The notes: generated from the letters alone by a model not told the origin. A DNA stretch of 53,048 nucleotides from Desulfamplus sp. (GCA_015232555.1 JADFZJ010000030.1:1-53048), one strand, 5' to 3'; positions 33,592-45,565 are shown, counted from the stretch's first letter. Numbers and translations: made by a program.

Positions 33592-34071
33592 TTGAAAATT
33601 ATAGTCGGCGTTTCAGATATGAAGGTCAGTAATGATTCGCAAAGTGATATTATCACCTATTCACTTGGCTCCTGCATTGGACTTGTTGTGTTTGATCCCT
33701 TTGTAAAAACAGGGGGAATTCTACATTATATGCTTCCTGAATCATTTATTGACAGAGAGAAGGCTGAACGAAATCCATATATGTTTGCGGACACTGGTAT
33801 TCCATTGCTGTTTAAAGAGGCTTACAAATATAACGCCACAAAAAAAAGAATGAAAGTTGCGGTCTTTGGCGGCTCTCAAATACTTGACCAGAAAGGTTTT
33901 TTTAACATAGGAAAACGCAATTACATGGCATTGAAGAAACTTTTATTTAAAAACAATGTTCTGATCAACTATGAGGATGTGGGAGGCAATGTGAACCGAA
34001 CTATTCGTCTTGAGATAAAAACAGGTGACATTTTTGTTAAAACATCAGGATCAAGTGAGGTGAAGATATGA
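33592..34071 (+). CDS. cheD: Chemoreceptor glutamine deamidase CheD
   Basis: The TTG start at 33592 is supported by AAGAGG 9 nt upstream. The 159-residue product has catalytic Cys28 (SLGSCIGLVVFD) and His45 (GGILHYMLPES), plus FGGSQILDQKGFFNIGKRNY and VGGNVNRTIRLEI, all typical CheD. CheD deamidates receptor glutamines and interacts with CheC/CheX-type proteins; a cheX gene lies downstream. Its TGA overlaps the ATG of a 20-codon reading frame. Confidence 0.92.
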   Translation: MKIIVGVSDMKVSNDSQSDIITYSLGSCIGLVVFDPFVKTGGILHYMLPESFIDREKAERNPYMFADTGIPLLFKEAYKYNATKKRMKVAVFGGSQILDQKGFFNIGKRNYMALKKLLFKNNVLINYEDVGGNVNRTIRLEIKTGDIFVKTSGSSEVKI

Positions 34072-34130
34072 AAACCTCATGCATGACACAAGCTAAATAT
34101 ATCAATTCTTTGAAAGAGGTGAAGTTATGA
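34068..34130 (+). CDS. 20-residue bridging ORF between cheD and the HDOD gene
   Basis: The ATG overlaps the cheD stop (ATGA), and the stop TGA overlaps the ATG of the HDOD gene (ATGA). GAGGTGAAG precedes both this start and the HDOD start. The product reads MKTSCMTQAKYINSLKEVKL and matches nothing I know. It may serve only to carry ribosomes from cheD to the HDOD gene, or may be chance. Confidence 0.4.
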   Translation: MKTSCMTQAKYINSLKEVKL

Positions 34131-34975
34131 CCACAATTCAGCTTCTTATCAAGGATATCAAAAATTTAAGACCTGTACCAGCAATTGCCAATCAGATAAT
34201 TGAAATGGTAGATAATCCTTCTGTCTCAATGCAGGATATTGCAAAGATAATTCAATATGATCCTGCTGTTACTGCGAGCCTTCTGAGAACCTGCAACTCT
34301 GCTTTTTTTGGTCTTACCAACCCTGTGGAATCTGTAAAAGATGCTGTAGCCATACTTGGAATAGATCAGGTTGTTGAACTTTCACTGCTTAATGCAAGTG
34401 GAAAAACACTTAACAAAGCGTGGAAAGGGTATGGTCTGCATGAAGGTGCTTTGTGGAAACATGCTGTATCATCTGCACTTATTGCAAAAGATATTGCAAA
34501 TAAAATAGCTCCTGAAAGCAGAAACACAATATTTACAGCTGCCCTGCTCAAAGATATCGGCAAAACAGTATTAGACAAATTCATACAGATATCTTCAGAC
34601 AAAATTCAGACGCTTATTGATAATAATGGATATAGCTTTATTGAGGCTGAAAAAAAAGTTATAGGCACTGATCACGCTGAGTTAGGTGCAATGATTGCAA
34701 AAATATGGAAATTCAGCCCTAAAATGGTAAACATTATAAGACATCACCACATTCTTGATCAGAATGTGGGAAAAGACAGAGATACTGCAATTGTATATCT
34801 GTCAGACTGTATCTGCATGATGATGGGAGTAGGTGTCGGCGTAGATGGGCTTGCATACCGTTTTAATGATAAGGTTATCAGGGAGCTTGCCATTTCACCA
34901 GATGATATTTCAAAGATCATCGCAGATTTTACAATTAACATGCAGAAGGTTGAATCTCTTTTGCGTGTTGTATAA
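34127..34975 (+). CDS. HDOD-domain signalling protein
   Basis: The 282-residue single HDOD domain begins LIKDIKNLRPVPAIANQIIEMVDNP. Family landmarks include IIQYDPAVTASLLRTCNSAFFG and AVAILGIDQVVELSLLN, then ALLKDIGKTVLDKF and IIRHHHILDQN. HDOD proteins lack full HD phosphohydrolase activity and act as regulators in chemotaxis, c-di-GMP and stress signalling. Its place between cheD and cheY suggests it is part of this pathway. GAGGTG precedes the ATG. Confidence 0.9.
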   Translation: MTTIQLLIKDIKNLRPVPAIANQIIEMVDNPSVSMQDIAKIIQYDPAVTASLLRTCNSAFFGLTNPVESVKDAVAILGIDQVVELSLLNASGKTLNKAWKGYGLHEGALWKHAVSSALIAKDIANKIAPESRNTIFTAALLKDIGKTVLDKFIQISSDKIQTLIDNNGYSFIEAEKKVIGTDHAELGAMIAKIWKFSPKMVNIIRHHHILDQNVGKDRDTAIVYLSDCICMMMGVGVGVDGLAYRFNDKVIRELAISPDDISKIIADFTINMQKVESLLRVV

Positions 34976-35377
34976 ATAATATTTTTGAGGTCAATTAAAT
35001 GACATTCTCAATTTTAATTGTAGATGACTCAATGCCAATGCGGTCTGTAATCAAAAAAACCTTTAAAGCCGCAGGATATTCAAGTTCAGATTTTCATGAA
35101 GCTGGAAGTGGCATGGAAGCTCTTGAAAAACTTGCAAACCATTGGATTGATATCGTTATAACAGATTTTACCATGCCCGAAATGAATGGTCTTGAAATGC
35201 TTATGAAGATGAAGCAGAATGACCTTTTTAAAAATATTCCTGTTGTTGTTATTACTACAGAGGGCAGCAGGGAGAAAATAGATCAATTTATGAAGAGCGG
35301 TGCAGCAGGTTATATCAAAAAACCATTCACCCCTGAACAGATAAGAGACATGATAACCAATATTCTTGGAGAGTCCC

Positions 35378-36987
<1,610 letters not shown>

Positions 36988-37050
36988 AACCAAACCTAAC
37001 AGTATAGCCTTTGATCTATTTTTGATTTATTTAAGGTCAACCTGAATCGA

Positions 37051-38571
37051 ATGACAACAGAGCCTAAAAAACATATACTCTCAAAATGGAGTGCCAAGAA
37101 CGGTAAAGGGGCAAAGGTTATAGAGGCAGTTGAGTCTGCTCGTGATATTGTAAGTTCAAGAATGTTTATGTTTTTTACATTTATGACATTTCCTGTTCTT
37201 CTAATATCCGTCTCCCGTACATTTGAAACAGGATGGCAGCCCATTTTTTATCTCCATACAGTTTTCTATTTTATCACCGTAGTAATTGCCCTTTTCAGAC
37301 GATGTCTTTCAATTACATTCAGAGCAGTTACAATGCTTATAGTAATGCTTGTTCTTGGTGTTGCTGATCTTTTACAGTATGGTTTATGCGGTATGGGATT
37401 TCTATTTTTATCAATATTTTGCCTAAATACCCCTATAATGTTTGGTAAAAAATGGGGAGTTACGGCACTTTGTATAAGTATATTTTCTATTGCTCTGACT
37501 GCGATACTCTCTTTAAACGGGACACTTTCACCATCTTTTGATATTGCTGTTTATGTTAATGCTCCCACTTCTTGGCTTACAGCGATATCGGTATTTTCTA
37601 TTTTTGTTGCTCTATCTGTAATTGGTATGGCAAGGGCAAATGAAAAACAACTAAATAGCATTGATTCTCTTGAGAGAAGTGAGACTCTTCATAGGAATCT
37701 GCTTATTGAATACAAGCAGGCAGAAGAAGAACGCAAAAAAGCAGAAGAAGATAGAAAAAAGATTGAAGCCCAGTTGCGTCAATCTCACAAAATGGAGTCC
37801 ATAGGGACGCTCGCAGGCGGAATTGCACACGATTTCAATAATATTCTTAGTGCTGTGATAGGATATTCTGAAATGACACTGTATGAGGTTGAAAAGGGAT
37901 CGGTTGCTGAGTACAACATCCAGCAGATCAGCAAAGCAGGCAAACGTGCAAAAGAACTTGTAAATCAGATACTCACCTTCGCACGAAAGACTGATGAGAC
38001 TAAATCTCCAGTAACTGTAGGGGGCATTGCCAGTGAAGTGCTCGCTCTTTTGCGATCTTCATTTCCGCCTTCAATAAATCTTGAAACATCAATAAATACT
38101 AATTTGATTGTAATTGGAAACGCAATCCAGTTACATCAGGTGTTTATGAATCTTTGCACAAATGCCTTTCATGCGATTGAAAATATAGATGGTATTATTA
38201 ATGTAGATGTCTCTGATATAACTATTTGTGCGGATAACAACCCTTTGCCAGCCGGTGATTATGTCTGTATAAGAGTTTCAGACACAGGTAGCGGAATGCC
38301 GCCTGATATCATACCATTTATATTTGAACCATATTTTACGACTAAAGCCCCTGACAAAGGGACAGGCATGGGGCTGTCTGTTGTTCACGGCATAGTTAAA
38401 AAACATGGGGGCGAGATCATTGTGCAAAGCGAGCATGGTAAGGGAGCTACATTCACAGTATATCTGCCAGCAATAAAAACTGAAACAATAGTATTAGAGC
38501 ATAAAATTGAGAATATAGTTGAGTGTGACAGGACTAAAATTTTATCGACTGACAGTGTGATAAAAATATAA
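37051..38571 (+). CDS. Membrane sensor histidine kinase
   Basis: The 506-residue protein has about six N-terminal hydrophobic segments (residues ~30-190) forming an unassigned MASE-like membrane sensor. A short coiled coil (KQAEEERKKAEEDRKKIEAQL) follows, then a HisKA domain with His260 (LAGGIAHDFNNILSAVIGYSE). The ATPase domain shows N (MNLCTNAFHAIE), G1 (VSDTGSGMP) and G2 (DKGTGMGLSVVHGIVKKHGG) boxes. There is no receiver. It is last in the che unit and may phosphorylate one of the neighbouring receivers, though that is inference. The ligand is unknown. Confidence 0.9.
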   Translation: MTTEPKKHILSKWSAKNGKGAKVIEAVESARDIVSSRMFMFFTFMTFPVLLISVSRTFETGWQPIFYLHTVFYFITVVIALFRRCLSITFRAVTMLIVMLVLGVADLLQYGLCGMGFLFLSIFCLNTPIMFGKKWGVTALCISIFSIALTAILSLNGTLSPSFDIAVYVNAPTSWLTAISVFSIFVALSVIGMARANEKQLNSIDSLERSETLHRNLLIEYKQAEEERKKAEEDRKKIEAQLRQSHKMESIGTLAGGIAHDFNNILSAVIGYSEMTLYEVEKGSVAEYNIQQISKAGKRAKELVNQILTFARKTDETKSPVTVGGIASEVLALLRSSFPPSINLETSINTNLIVIGNAIQLHQVFMNLCTNAFHAIENIDGIINVDVSDITICADNNPLPAGDYVCIRVSDTGSGMPPDIIPFIFEPYFTTKAPDKGTGMGLSVVHGIVKKHGGEIIVQSEHGKGATFTVYLPAIKTETIVLEHKIENIVECDRTKILSTDSVIKI

Positions 38572-38585
38572 CAATAAGACCCTTG

Positions 38586-39911
38586 ATGGAAAATAGCCAG
38601 ATAATTCAAACTGATGTCATAATCGTTGGTGCAGGAGCCTCTGGTTTAATGTGTGCAATTACAGCGGGAAAGCGGGGACAGAATGTTATTGTTCTGGATC
38701 ATGCAAAAAAACCTGGTACCAAAATACTCATGTCAGGAGGTGGACGCTGCAACTTCACCAACCTGAATATCTCTCCTGACAACTACATATCCAATAATCC
38801 ACATTTCTGTAAATCTGCCCTTAAACAATACACTCAATGGGATTTTATTGAGCTTGTTCGCAGCCACAAAATTCAATTTGAGGAGAGAGCACACGGGCAG
38901 CTTTTCTGCATCAACAGTTCTCACGATATTCTTAATATGTTAATTAAAGAGTGTGACAAATTTAATATAAAGTTCAACATGAACTGCAATATCAAGAAGA
39001 TAGAAAAAAATTTTGAAACAGAAAATTTTGAAAATTCCAAAACAGCAGATAATCAAAAAAAATTGAACAGTGTTCTTAATAACACTGTTATTAAAACGAA
39101 TAGTATTAAAAATAAAAATCATTTTTTCAGAATTTTTATCGAAAACAACATCGTATATCAATGTAGATCAGTTGTTATAGCAACTGGCGGACTCTCAATT
39201 CCTTCTTCTGGAGCTACTCCATTCGGGTATCAGATTGCAAAGCAGTTTGGTATAGATATTGTGCCTCCCCATGCAGGACTTGTTCCATTGACACTTAATC
39301 CTGAGGATAAAAAAATATCAGCCGCTCTTTCAGGGATTGCTCTAAATGCAATTGTAACTATCGGAAAACGTAAATTTAGAGAAAATATCCTGTTTACCCA
39401 TAGAGGATTGAGCGGACCAGCCATTTTACAGATATCTTCATACTGGAATCAAGGTGAGAGCATTACGCTTAATTTGCTCCCAGAACTCAACCTGTTTGAT
39501 TGGTTAGTGCATCAGCAGCAACAGCTTCAGGGGAAAAACGATAAAAATATTAATGCTAAAAAACTCAAATCTATATTGTCAGAACTCCTGCCCAAACGGC
39601 TTATCATAGCCCTTATTCCTGAAAAATATTGTGAAGCTAAACTTGGAGAAATTCCGCATAAAGAGTTAAAGCAGACGGCAGATAAACTTCAAAGCTGGCT
39701 TGTCAGACCTGATGGAACAGAAGGCTACAGAACCTCAGAGGTTACGGTTGGAGGTGTTGACTGTGACTATATCTCCTCAAAAACTATGGAGTCCCGACAT
39801 GTTAAAGGGCTGTTTTTTATCGGAGAAGTTCTTGATGTAACAGGCTGGCTTGGAGGCTATAATCTCCAGTGGGCATGGTCTTCAGGCTGGTGTGCTGGAA
39901 TGGCAGTTTAA
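38586..39911 (+). CDS. HI0933/BaiN-type NAD(P)/FAD-dependent oxidoreductase
   Basis: The 441-residue flavoprotein has FAD motif VIIVGAGASGLMCAITAGKRG near the N-terminus, then AKKPGTKILMSGGGRCNFTN, VIATGGLSIPSSGATPFGYQIA, LFTHRGLSGPAILQIS and C-terminal GLFFIGEVLDVTGWLGGYNLQ. This is the YhiN/HI0933 family; activity is generally uncharacterised, although BaiN reduces bile-acid intermediates. An Asn/Lys-rich insert (about residues 138-180) interrupts the conserved fold, encoded by repetitive DNA at ~39000-39120. The ribosome site is weak. A terminator overlaps the stop codon. Confidence 0.87.
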   Translation: MENSQIIQTDVIIVGAGASGLMCAITAGKRGQNVIVLDHAKKPGTKILMSGGGRCNFTNLNISPDNYISNNPHFCKSALKQYTQWDFIELVRSHKIQFEERAHGQLFCINSSHDILNMLIKECDKFNIKFNMNCNIKKIEKNFETENFENSKTADNQKKLNSVLNNTVIKTNSIKNKNHFFRIFIENNIVYQCRSVVIATGGLSIPSSGATPFGYQIAKQFGIDIVPPHAGLVPLTLNPEDKKISAALSGIALNAIVTIGKRKFRENILFTHRGLSGPAILQISSYWNQGESITLNLLPELNLFDWLVHQQQQLQGKNDKNINAKKLKSILSELLPKRLIIALIPEKYCEAKLGEIPHKELKQTADKLQSWLVRPDGTEGYRTSEVTVGGVDCDYISSKTMESRHVKGLFFIGEVLDVTGWLGGYNLQWAWSSGWCAGMAV

Positions 39912-39956
39912 CTCAATTTTTATTTATACTGTTTGAAGTCATAAATTGAGTTTTTT
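39910..39956 (+). terminator. Rho-independent terminator after the flavoprotein gene
   Basis: AACTCAATTT (39910-39919) pairs perfectly with AAATTGAGTT (39943-39952), and T runs to 39956. The left arm includes the stop-codon end. It probably closes the che-flavoprotein transcription unit. Confidence 0.7.
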
Positions 39957-39965
39957 CCTAAACCG

Positions 39966-39991
39966 TGGAAACGCACGGCCGTGCGTCTCTA
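39966..39991. repeat. REP-like palindrome, copy 2, between flavoprotein gene and kbl
   Basis: The core ACGCACGGCCGTGCGT (39971-39986) is a perfect palindrome; flanks continue with two mismatched positions (TGGAA against TCTCTA). It shares its core with copies at 16482 and 48667. Confidence 0.78.
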
Positions 39992-40048
39992 CTTTAGACA
40001 TAAAAAGTTCAATTCATGCCCGATTAGAGTATAAAAGGAGAGTGTAAA

Positions 40049-41287
40049 ATGACACAAAATTTTCTCAAACATCTTGCTGAACAAACTATGCAGCTTCGCA
40101 CAGAGGGACTTTATAAGGAAGAGAGAGTCATCATCTCACAACAGCAGGCTGACATTATTGTTGCAGATAACCAAAAAACAGATATCCAAAAAGTAAGTAA
40201 CCAAAAAATAGGTCAAAGGTATGTTATCAATTTTTGTGCTAACAACTACCTTGGACTTGCTAATAATAGAGAGCTTATACAGGCAGCAAAGGATGGTCTT
40301 GATAAGCATGGTTTTGGCATGGCATCTGTCAGATTTATCTGTGGAACTCAAGATGTTCATAAAACACTGGAAAGGGGTATTAGTGATTTTCTTAAAACAG
40401 AAGAGACTATTCTCTATTCATCATGTTTTGATGCAAACGGCGGACTTTTTGAGACCCTTTTTCAGGAAGAGGATGCCATTATCAGCGATGCACTCAACCA
40501 CGCAAGTATCATTGACGGGGTAAGACTCTCCAAGGCACAGCGATTTCGTTATAAAAACAACGATATGAATGACCTTGAAATACAGCTAAAAGCCGCTCAA
40601 GCTAACGGTTGCAGATTCAAGGTTATTGCAACTGATGGCATATTTTCAATGGACGGAGTTATTGCCAATCTTAAGGGTATCTGCGATCTTGCTGATAAAT
40701 ACGATGCCCTTGTGATGGTGGATGACTCTCATGCAGTTGGATTTATCGGAGAAAAAGGAGGCGGAACTCCAGAATACTGCGGTGTTCAAGGTCGCATTGA
40801 TATACTGACAGGTACACTTGGCAAGGCTCTTGGTGGTGCTTCTGGCGGTTATACGAGCGGAAGATGGCAGATTGTGGAGTGGCTTAGGCAGCGTTCTCGA
40901 CCATATCTATTTTCCAACACTCTTGCCCCGTCAATTGCTGCGGCTTCGATTAAAGTTCTTGATATGCTCAAACAAAGTGACGATTTAAGAGTCAAGCTTA
41001 AAGATAACAGCCGATATTTCAGAAACCAGATGACAAAACTTGGGTTTACCTTAGTTCCTGGGGAGCACCCGATAATACCAGTTATGCTTGGAGATGCTCT
41101 TATTGCAACTAAAATGGCAAAATTGCTGCTTGATGAGGGAATTTATGTTGTAGGATTCGCATTCCCTGTTGTTCCAAAGGGAGAGGCACGTATTCGTACT
41201 CAGATGTCAGCAGTGCACGAAAAATCACATCTTGATAAGGCTATTACAGCATTTGAAAAGGTCGGGCGGGAATTAGGTGTGATATAG
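40049..41287 (+). CDS. kbl: 2-amino-3-ketobutyrate CoA ligase (glycine C-acetyltransferase)
   Basis: This PLP enzyme cleaves 2-amino-3-ketobutyrate with CoA to glycine and acetyl-CoA, the second step of threonine breakdown. It is close to E. coli Kbl along its length: [57 protein letters not shown], the PLP-lysine motif [18 protein letters not shown] and [14 protein letters not shown]. The 412 residues include an insert of about 15 ([18 protein letters not shown] region) where E. coli has a short turn; the DNA there repeats AACCAAAAAA. AAAGGAG precedes the ATG. Its partner tdh lies 3.2 kb downstream. Confidence 0.95.
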   Translation: MTQNFLKHLAEQTMQLRTEGLYKEERVIISQQQADIIVADNQKTDIQKVSNQKIGQRYVINFCANNYLGLANNRELIQAAKDGLDKHGFGMASVRFICGTQDVHKTLERGISDFLKTEETILYSSCFDANGGLFETLFQEEDAIISDALNHASIIDGVRLSKAQRFRYKNNDMNDLEIQLKAAQANGCRFKVIATDGIFSMDGVIANLKGICDLADKYDALVMVDDSHAVGFIGEKGGGTPEYCGVQGRIDILTGTLGKALGGASGGYTSGRWQIVEWLRQRSRPYLFSNTLAPSIAAASIKVLDMLKQSDDLRVKLKDNSRYFRNQMTKLGFTLVPGEHPIIPVMLGDALIATKMAKLLLDEGIYVVGFAFPVVPKGEARIRTQMSAVHEKSHLDKAITAFEKVGRELGVI

Positions 41288-41293
41288 CGTATT

Positions 41294-43627
41294 ATGAACT
41301 CTTTTGGATTAAAACAGAGCAGAGTAAAAAGTTTAAGAGTGCCTGTAATGGTATCTGGAGTTATGGTGACTATTTTGGCAGTTGCTCTTTACCTTGCAAA
41401 TTTAAATTCTATTCGTTTGATTGACAACAGGCTGTATGATTTATCTCTTCAAATATCTCTGGCAAAAAATTCAAATTCCAAACTTAATAGTAGAGAGGGT
41501 TATACATCTGCAATTGTCGATATTGATGAATACAGTCTCATGCGATTCGGTCAGTGGCCTTGGCCTCGATATCGTGTAGCTGAACTTTTAAATAAAATCC
41601 ATGATGCAGGTGCTGTTGCTATTGGAGTTGATATTTTGTTTGCAGAGCCAGACAGAACATCTTTGATTTTGATTCAAAAGAGTTTAAAACAGGATTTTAA
41701 TATAGATATCACATTCTCTGATCGTTCACATAACCTTATCAAATCCCATAACCTTATGGACAATGATACTCTGCTTGCACAAGCCGTTGATAAGACATCT
41801 GCTACCCTTGGATACTATCTCAATTTCCAATCTGATCCTGTTGAGATTCAAACTTCTGATATAGTCAAATTTGTCATTTCTAAATCTATAACCAATAACA
41901 ATCTTAATGATTTGCCTGTTCTTACAGCTAATATCTCCTTTGTAACTGGAGCTGACCCGGATGCTGTTTTTAGATATATGTTTAAGGCAGTTAGCATTAT
42001 ACCGCCCATTCCAGTTCTTATAAATAAAGATAGCAGTGCTGGTTTTATGAATGCACTTGCAGATAATGACGGAGTATTAAGAAGAACACCACTTTTTATC
42101 TCATGTAATCAGAAAATTTATCCTCAGCTTGCTTTAGCCGTTATTCTTAATTCTATGAAAGATATGAGTGCAAATCCTATGATAAGAATATCATATAATG
42201 GCGTTGAATCACTCAATTTGGAGAGCAATCGTGTCTATTTAGATCGTAATGGCTCAATGCTTCTGAATTATCGTGGACCTGCACATACTTTTCCATATAT
42301 TTCTGCTGGTAAAATACTTGAAAATAAGGTGAGCAATGAAGATTTGAAAGGCAAGATTATCTTTATCGGCAGTTCGGCAGCAGGATTGAAAGATATCAGA
42401 ATATCGCCTGTGGATAACCATTTTCCGGGGGTTGAAGTGCATGCTACAATTGTAGATAATATTTTGAAGAGTGATTTTATATTACGCCCTGACTGGGCAC
42501 TTTCTCTTGAGGTTATTTTGACGATTGTATGCGGTATCGTCACAACTCTTCTTATTGGATTGACAGGTGCATTAACAACTCTGATATTGAGCATAATTGT
42601 AGGGAGTATAATTTTTTTTGTTAGCGTATGGGGACTTGAGAGCCATCATATCTGGATATCCTCTCTCTTTCCTTTAATTACGCTCTTATTTAATTTTACC
42701 ATATTAAATCTTGTAAAATATGGACTTTCAGAAAAGGATAAAAAATTCTACCGTTCTGCTTTTGGTCGTTATGTATCTAAATCTGTGGTCAATCAGATCA
42801 TTGAATCGCCTGAGAAATTTAATTTAGATGGTGAAGAAAAAGAGATCACAGTTCTTTTTTCTGACATCAGAAATTTCTCAGCAATTTCTGAGATGCTCTC
42901 ACCATCTCAAGTAAGCAGGCTGCTTCACGACTACTTTACGCCTGTGACAAAAATGATAATTAACCATCAAGGAACACTTGATAAATTTATTGGAGACGCC
43001 ATTATGTGCTTCTGGAATGCTCCAATAAATGTCGATAACCATAAATATTTGGCTTTAAATGCTGCAATGAGGATTCTTAAAATACTCGGAGAGTTGAGCA
43101 GTTACTTTGAAAAAGAGTATGGTACTAAGATTAAAACAGGCGTAGGTATCCATTCTGGCATGTGCCGTGTAGGTAATATGGGTTCTGCCGATCTTTTTGA
43201 CTACACAGCCATCGGCGATAATGTCAATATTGCCTCAAGACTTGAGGGCTTAACCAAATTCTATGGTCTTGAGATTATCTTCAGCAGCACTATGATACCT
43301 GACGCACAAAAAGAGATAGCTGTTCAGTATGTTGACAAAGTGAGGGTAAAAGGGAAAACAGAGCCAATTGATATCTATACAGCCCATTTGATAGAAGAAG
43401 GTGTTGATTATTCTGTCATGCAGGTTGAACTTGACCATTATCACCATGCAATTCAACTTTATGGTAACAGAGATTTTAAAGAAGCGTTTGAGATATTTTC
43501 AGCTCTTGATAGCAAAAAGGGCAGCAGCAAAAAACTCTACTCCATTTACAGGCAACGAGCTTTAGATTTTATCAATAATCCTCCAGATAATGAGTGGGAT
43601 GGAGTTTTTAATCATATTACAAAATAA
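41294..43627 (+). CDS. CHASE2-domain adenylate/guanylate cyclase
   Basis: The 777-residue membrane protein has an N-terminal helix and an extracytoplasmic CHASE2 sensor (~30-390) with IDNRLYDL, AIVDIDEYSLMRFGQWPWPR, IGVDILFAEPD and IGSSAAGLKDIRISPV. About three membrane helices (~400-470) follow, then a class III cyclase domain with ITVLFSDIRNFSAISE and GDAIMCFWNAP (metal aspartates), plus YTAIGDNVNIASRLEGL and VRVKGKTEPIDIY. It should make cAMP or cGMP in response to an envelope signal. An 18-bp in-frame duplication gives HNLIKSHNLM near residues 145-156. It starts 6 nt after kbl and is followed by a FecR-domain gene, a common partner of CHASE2 proteins. Confidence 0.92.
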   Translation: MNSFGLKQSRVKSLRVPVMVSGVMVTILAVALYLANLNSIRLIDNRLYDLSLQISLAKNSNSKLNSREGYTSAIVDIDEYSLMRFGQWPWPRYRVAELLNKIHDAGAVAIGVDILFAEPDRTSLILIQKSLKQDFNIDITFSDRSHNLIKSHNLMDNDTLLAQAVDKTSATLGYYLNFQSDPVEIQTSDIVKFVISKSITNNNLNDLPVLTANISFVTGADPDAVFRYMFKAVSIIPPIPVLINKDSSAGFMNALADNDGVLRRTPLFISCNQKIYPQLALAVILNSMKDMSANPMIRISYNGVESLNLESNRVYLDRNGSMLLNYRGPAHTFPYISAGKILENKVSNEDLKGKIIFIGSSAAGLKDIRISPVDNHFPGVEVHATIVDNILKSDFILRPDWALSLEVILTIVCGIVTTLLIGLTGALTTLILSIIVGSIIFFVSVWGLESHHIWISSLFPLITLLFNFTILNLVKYGLSEKDKKFYRSAFGRYVSKSVVNQIIESPEKFNLDGEEKEITVLFSDIRNFSAISEMLSPSQVSRLLHDYFTPVTKMIINHQGTLDKFIGDAIMCFWNAPINVDNHKYLALNAAMRILKILGELSSYFEKEYGTKIKTGVGIHSGMCRVGNMGSADLFDYTAIGDNVNIASRLEGLTKFYGLEIIFSSTMIPDAQKEIAVQYVDKVRVKGKTEPIDIYTAHLIEEGVDYSVMQVELDHYHHAIQLYGNRDFKEAFEIFSALDSKKGSSKKLYSIYRQRALDFINNPPDNEWDGVFNHITK

Positions 43628-43685
43628 TTAAGTTAAATGAGGCAGTCAGGGGCATATAAAAATATTTATAATTAAGGATATAATA

Positions 43686-44408
43686 ATGAACACAAATATT
43701 AATCTGAACCGCCGCGATGCACTAAAAACAATAGCCTCATCTACTTTAGTTTGTGCTACTGGAATTTTAGGAGCTGATGAGTTAGTCAAATCTGCTTATG
43801 CAATGGGAAAAGCTGATACTCCTCAGGGAATGCAGAAGGTTGAAGGCGATGTAAAAATTAATGGTACTCCAGCAAAATTAGGCGATATTGTATCGCATGA
43901 TGATATTATTACTACAGGAAAAAATAGCTCGGCTATTTTTGTCATCAATGATTCAGCGTACATGATGAGGGAAAACAGCAAATTAATTGTAAAAAATTCT
44001 GATAAAGACGGTGAGTCAAAAAAAGGAGTCATTAACGTATTAAGGCTTTTAGATGGGAAACTCTTATCTGTTTTTGGTTCAGGCGATAAAACCGTTGAGA
44101 CACCAAGTGCCTATATTGGAATCAGGGGAACTGGAATATATATAGAGGTTGACCACGAAAAAACATACATCTGTACCTGTTATGGTAAAGTTTTAATAAG
44201 TTCTGCTTCTGATATAGAGAATCAGGAGAGCATTACAGCTAAATACCATGAGTTTCCCCGCTATGTTTACAGAACAAGCCTTATAAAACCAGCTCCTATT
44301 CTTAATAACCACAAAGATTCAGAACTGGTGATGCTTGGAGCATTTGTTGGTCGTTTTCCGCCTTTTGCAAAAAAAGTTGAGAAACAAGAAGAGCGAGGTG
44401 GATATTAA
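43686..44408 (+). CDS. FecR-domain exported protein with twin-arginine signal
   Basis: The 240-residue N-terminus has NRRDALKTIASSTLVCATGIL, a twin-arginine-type signal. A FecR domain follows: NGTPAKLGDIVSHDDIITTG, SSAIFVINDSAYMMRENSKLIV, LRLLDGKLLSVFG and VETPSAYIGIRGTGIYIEV. The C-terminal part has TCYGKVLI. FecR domains sense or relay envelope signals; here the likely partner is the CHASE2 cyclase encoded 58 nt upstream. The Cys pair ICTC might bind metal, which is speculative. Confidence 0.85.
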   Translation: MNTNINLNRRDALKTIASSTLVCATGILGADELVKSAYAMGKADTPQGMQKVEGDVKINGTPAKLGDIVSHDDIITTGKNSSAIFVINDSAYMMRENSKLIVKNSDKDGESKKGVINVLRLLDGKLLSVFGSGDKTVETPSAYIGIRGTGIYIEVDHEKTYICTCYGKVLISSASDIENQESITAKYHEFPRYVYRTSLIKPAPILNNHKDSELVMLGAFVGRFPPFAKKVEKQEERGGY

Positions 44409-44483
44409 ATGGATATTGGGTACCTTTTATAAAAATAGTCTATAGTTAATAACTGTTATAAAATTATAAAAAGGAATAACAAT

Positions 44484-45509
44484 ATGAAAGCACTTGTTAA
44501 AGCAAAACCTGAACCTGGTCTTTGGTTGCAAGACGTTCCTGAACCTCTATATGGAGATGACGAAGTTCTGATTAAGATCAAAAAAACAGCAATATGCGGC
44601 ACTGATCTGCATATATTTAATTGGGACGCATGGTCGCAAAAGACAATAAAAACCCCTATGGTAATTGGACATGAGTTTGTTGGGGAGATTGTTGCTGTAG
44701 GTGAAAATGTTCACAATTTTCAGCCAGGGCAGAGAGTATCGGGCGAGGGACATTTAACATGCGGAACCTGCAGAAACTGTAGGGCAGGTAAACGCCATCT
44801 TTGCAGAAATACCTATGGAGTTGGGGTAAACCGTATAGGCTGCTTTACAGAACTTCTTGTTATACCGTCTATCAATGTCTATCCTATCCCTGACGATCTT
44901 GAAGATGATGTAGCAGCTATTCTTGATCCATTTGGAAATGCTGCACACACTGCACTCTCTTACGATTTAGTTGGGGAAGATGTTCTGATTACTGGAGCTG
45001 GTCCAATTGGTATTATGGCTGTAGCTCTTGCAAAGAGAATCGGTGCAAGACATGTAGTTATAACTGATATCAATGACTACCGTCTTGATCTTGCACGAAA
45101 ACTTGGTGCAACTAAAGCTGTTAATATTAACCGAGAAAACTTAAATGATGTAAAAGCCTCACTTGGCATGAAAGAGGGTTTTGATGTTGGCATGGAGATG
45201 TCAGGCGTGCCGTTAGCGTTTAATCAGATGCTCGAACATATCACCCATGGAGGAAAGATTGCTATGCTTGGAATTTTTTCTGAAAAACCTGTTTTAAACA
45301 CGGATCTTGTTATATTCAAAAGCCTTACTATTAAAGGAATTTACGGAAGAGAGGTTTTTGAAACGTGGTATAAAATGGTGAGCCTGCTACAATCTGGATT
45401 GGATATCACGCCTGTTATTACCCATAGATTTTGTGTAGATGACTATCTGAAAGGGTTTGATGTGATGAACAGTGGAATGGCTGCTAAGGTTATTCTTAAC
45501 TGGAGCTAA
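44484..45509 (+). CDS. tdh: L-threonine 3-dehydrogenase
   Basis: This zinc-dependent medium-chain dehydrogenase oxidises threonine to 2-amino-3-ketobutyrate with NAD+. The 341 residues are the standard length. Catalytic zinc ligands appear in [18 protein letters not shown] and [14 protein letters not shown]; structural zinc cysteines are in [18 protein letters not shown]; the NAD motif is [18 protein letters not shown]. It supplies the Kbl substrate, but the two genes are separated by the cyclase and FecR genes. AAGGAA precedes the ATG. Confidence 0.95.
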   Translation: MKALVKAKPEPGLWLQDVPEPLYGDDEVLIKIKKTAICGTDLHIFNWDAWSQKTIKTPMVIGHEFVGEIVAVGENVHNFQPGQRVSGEGHLTCGTCRNCRAGKRHLCRNTYGVGVNRIGCFTELLVIPSINVYPIPDDLEDDVAAILDPFGNAAHTALSYDLVGEDVLITGAGPIGIMAVALAKRIGARHVVITDINDYRLDLARKLGATKAVNINRENLNDVKASLGMKEGFDVGMEMSGVPLAFNQMLEHITHGGKIAMLGIFSEKPVLNTDLVIFKSLTIKGIYGREVFETWYKMVSLLQSGLDITPVITHRFCVDDYLKGFDVMNSGMAAKVILNWS

Positions 45510-45565
45510 AAAATCTTGCATCATAAAGATTCAGAGATTATAAACAAAACAATTAGAAAACATAT

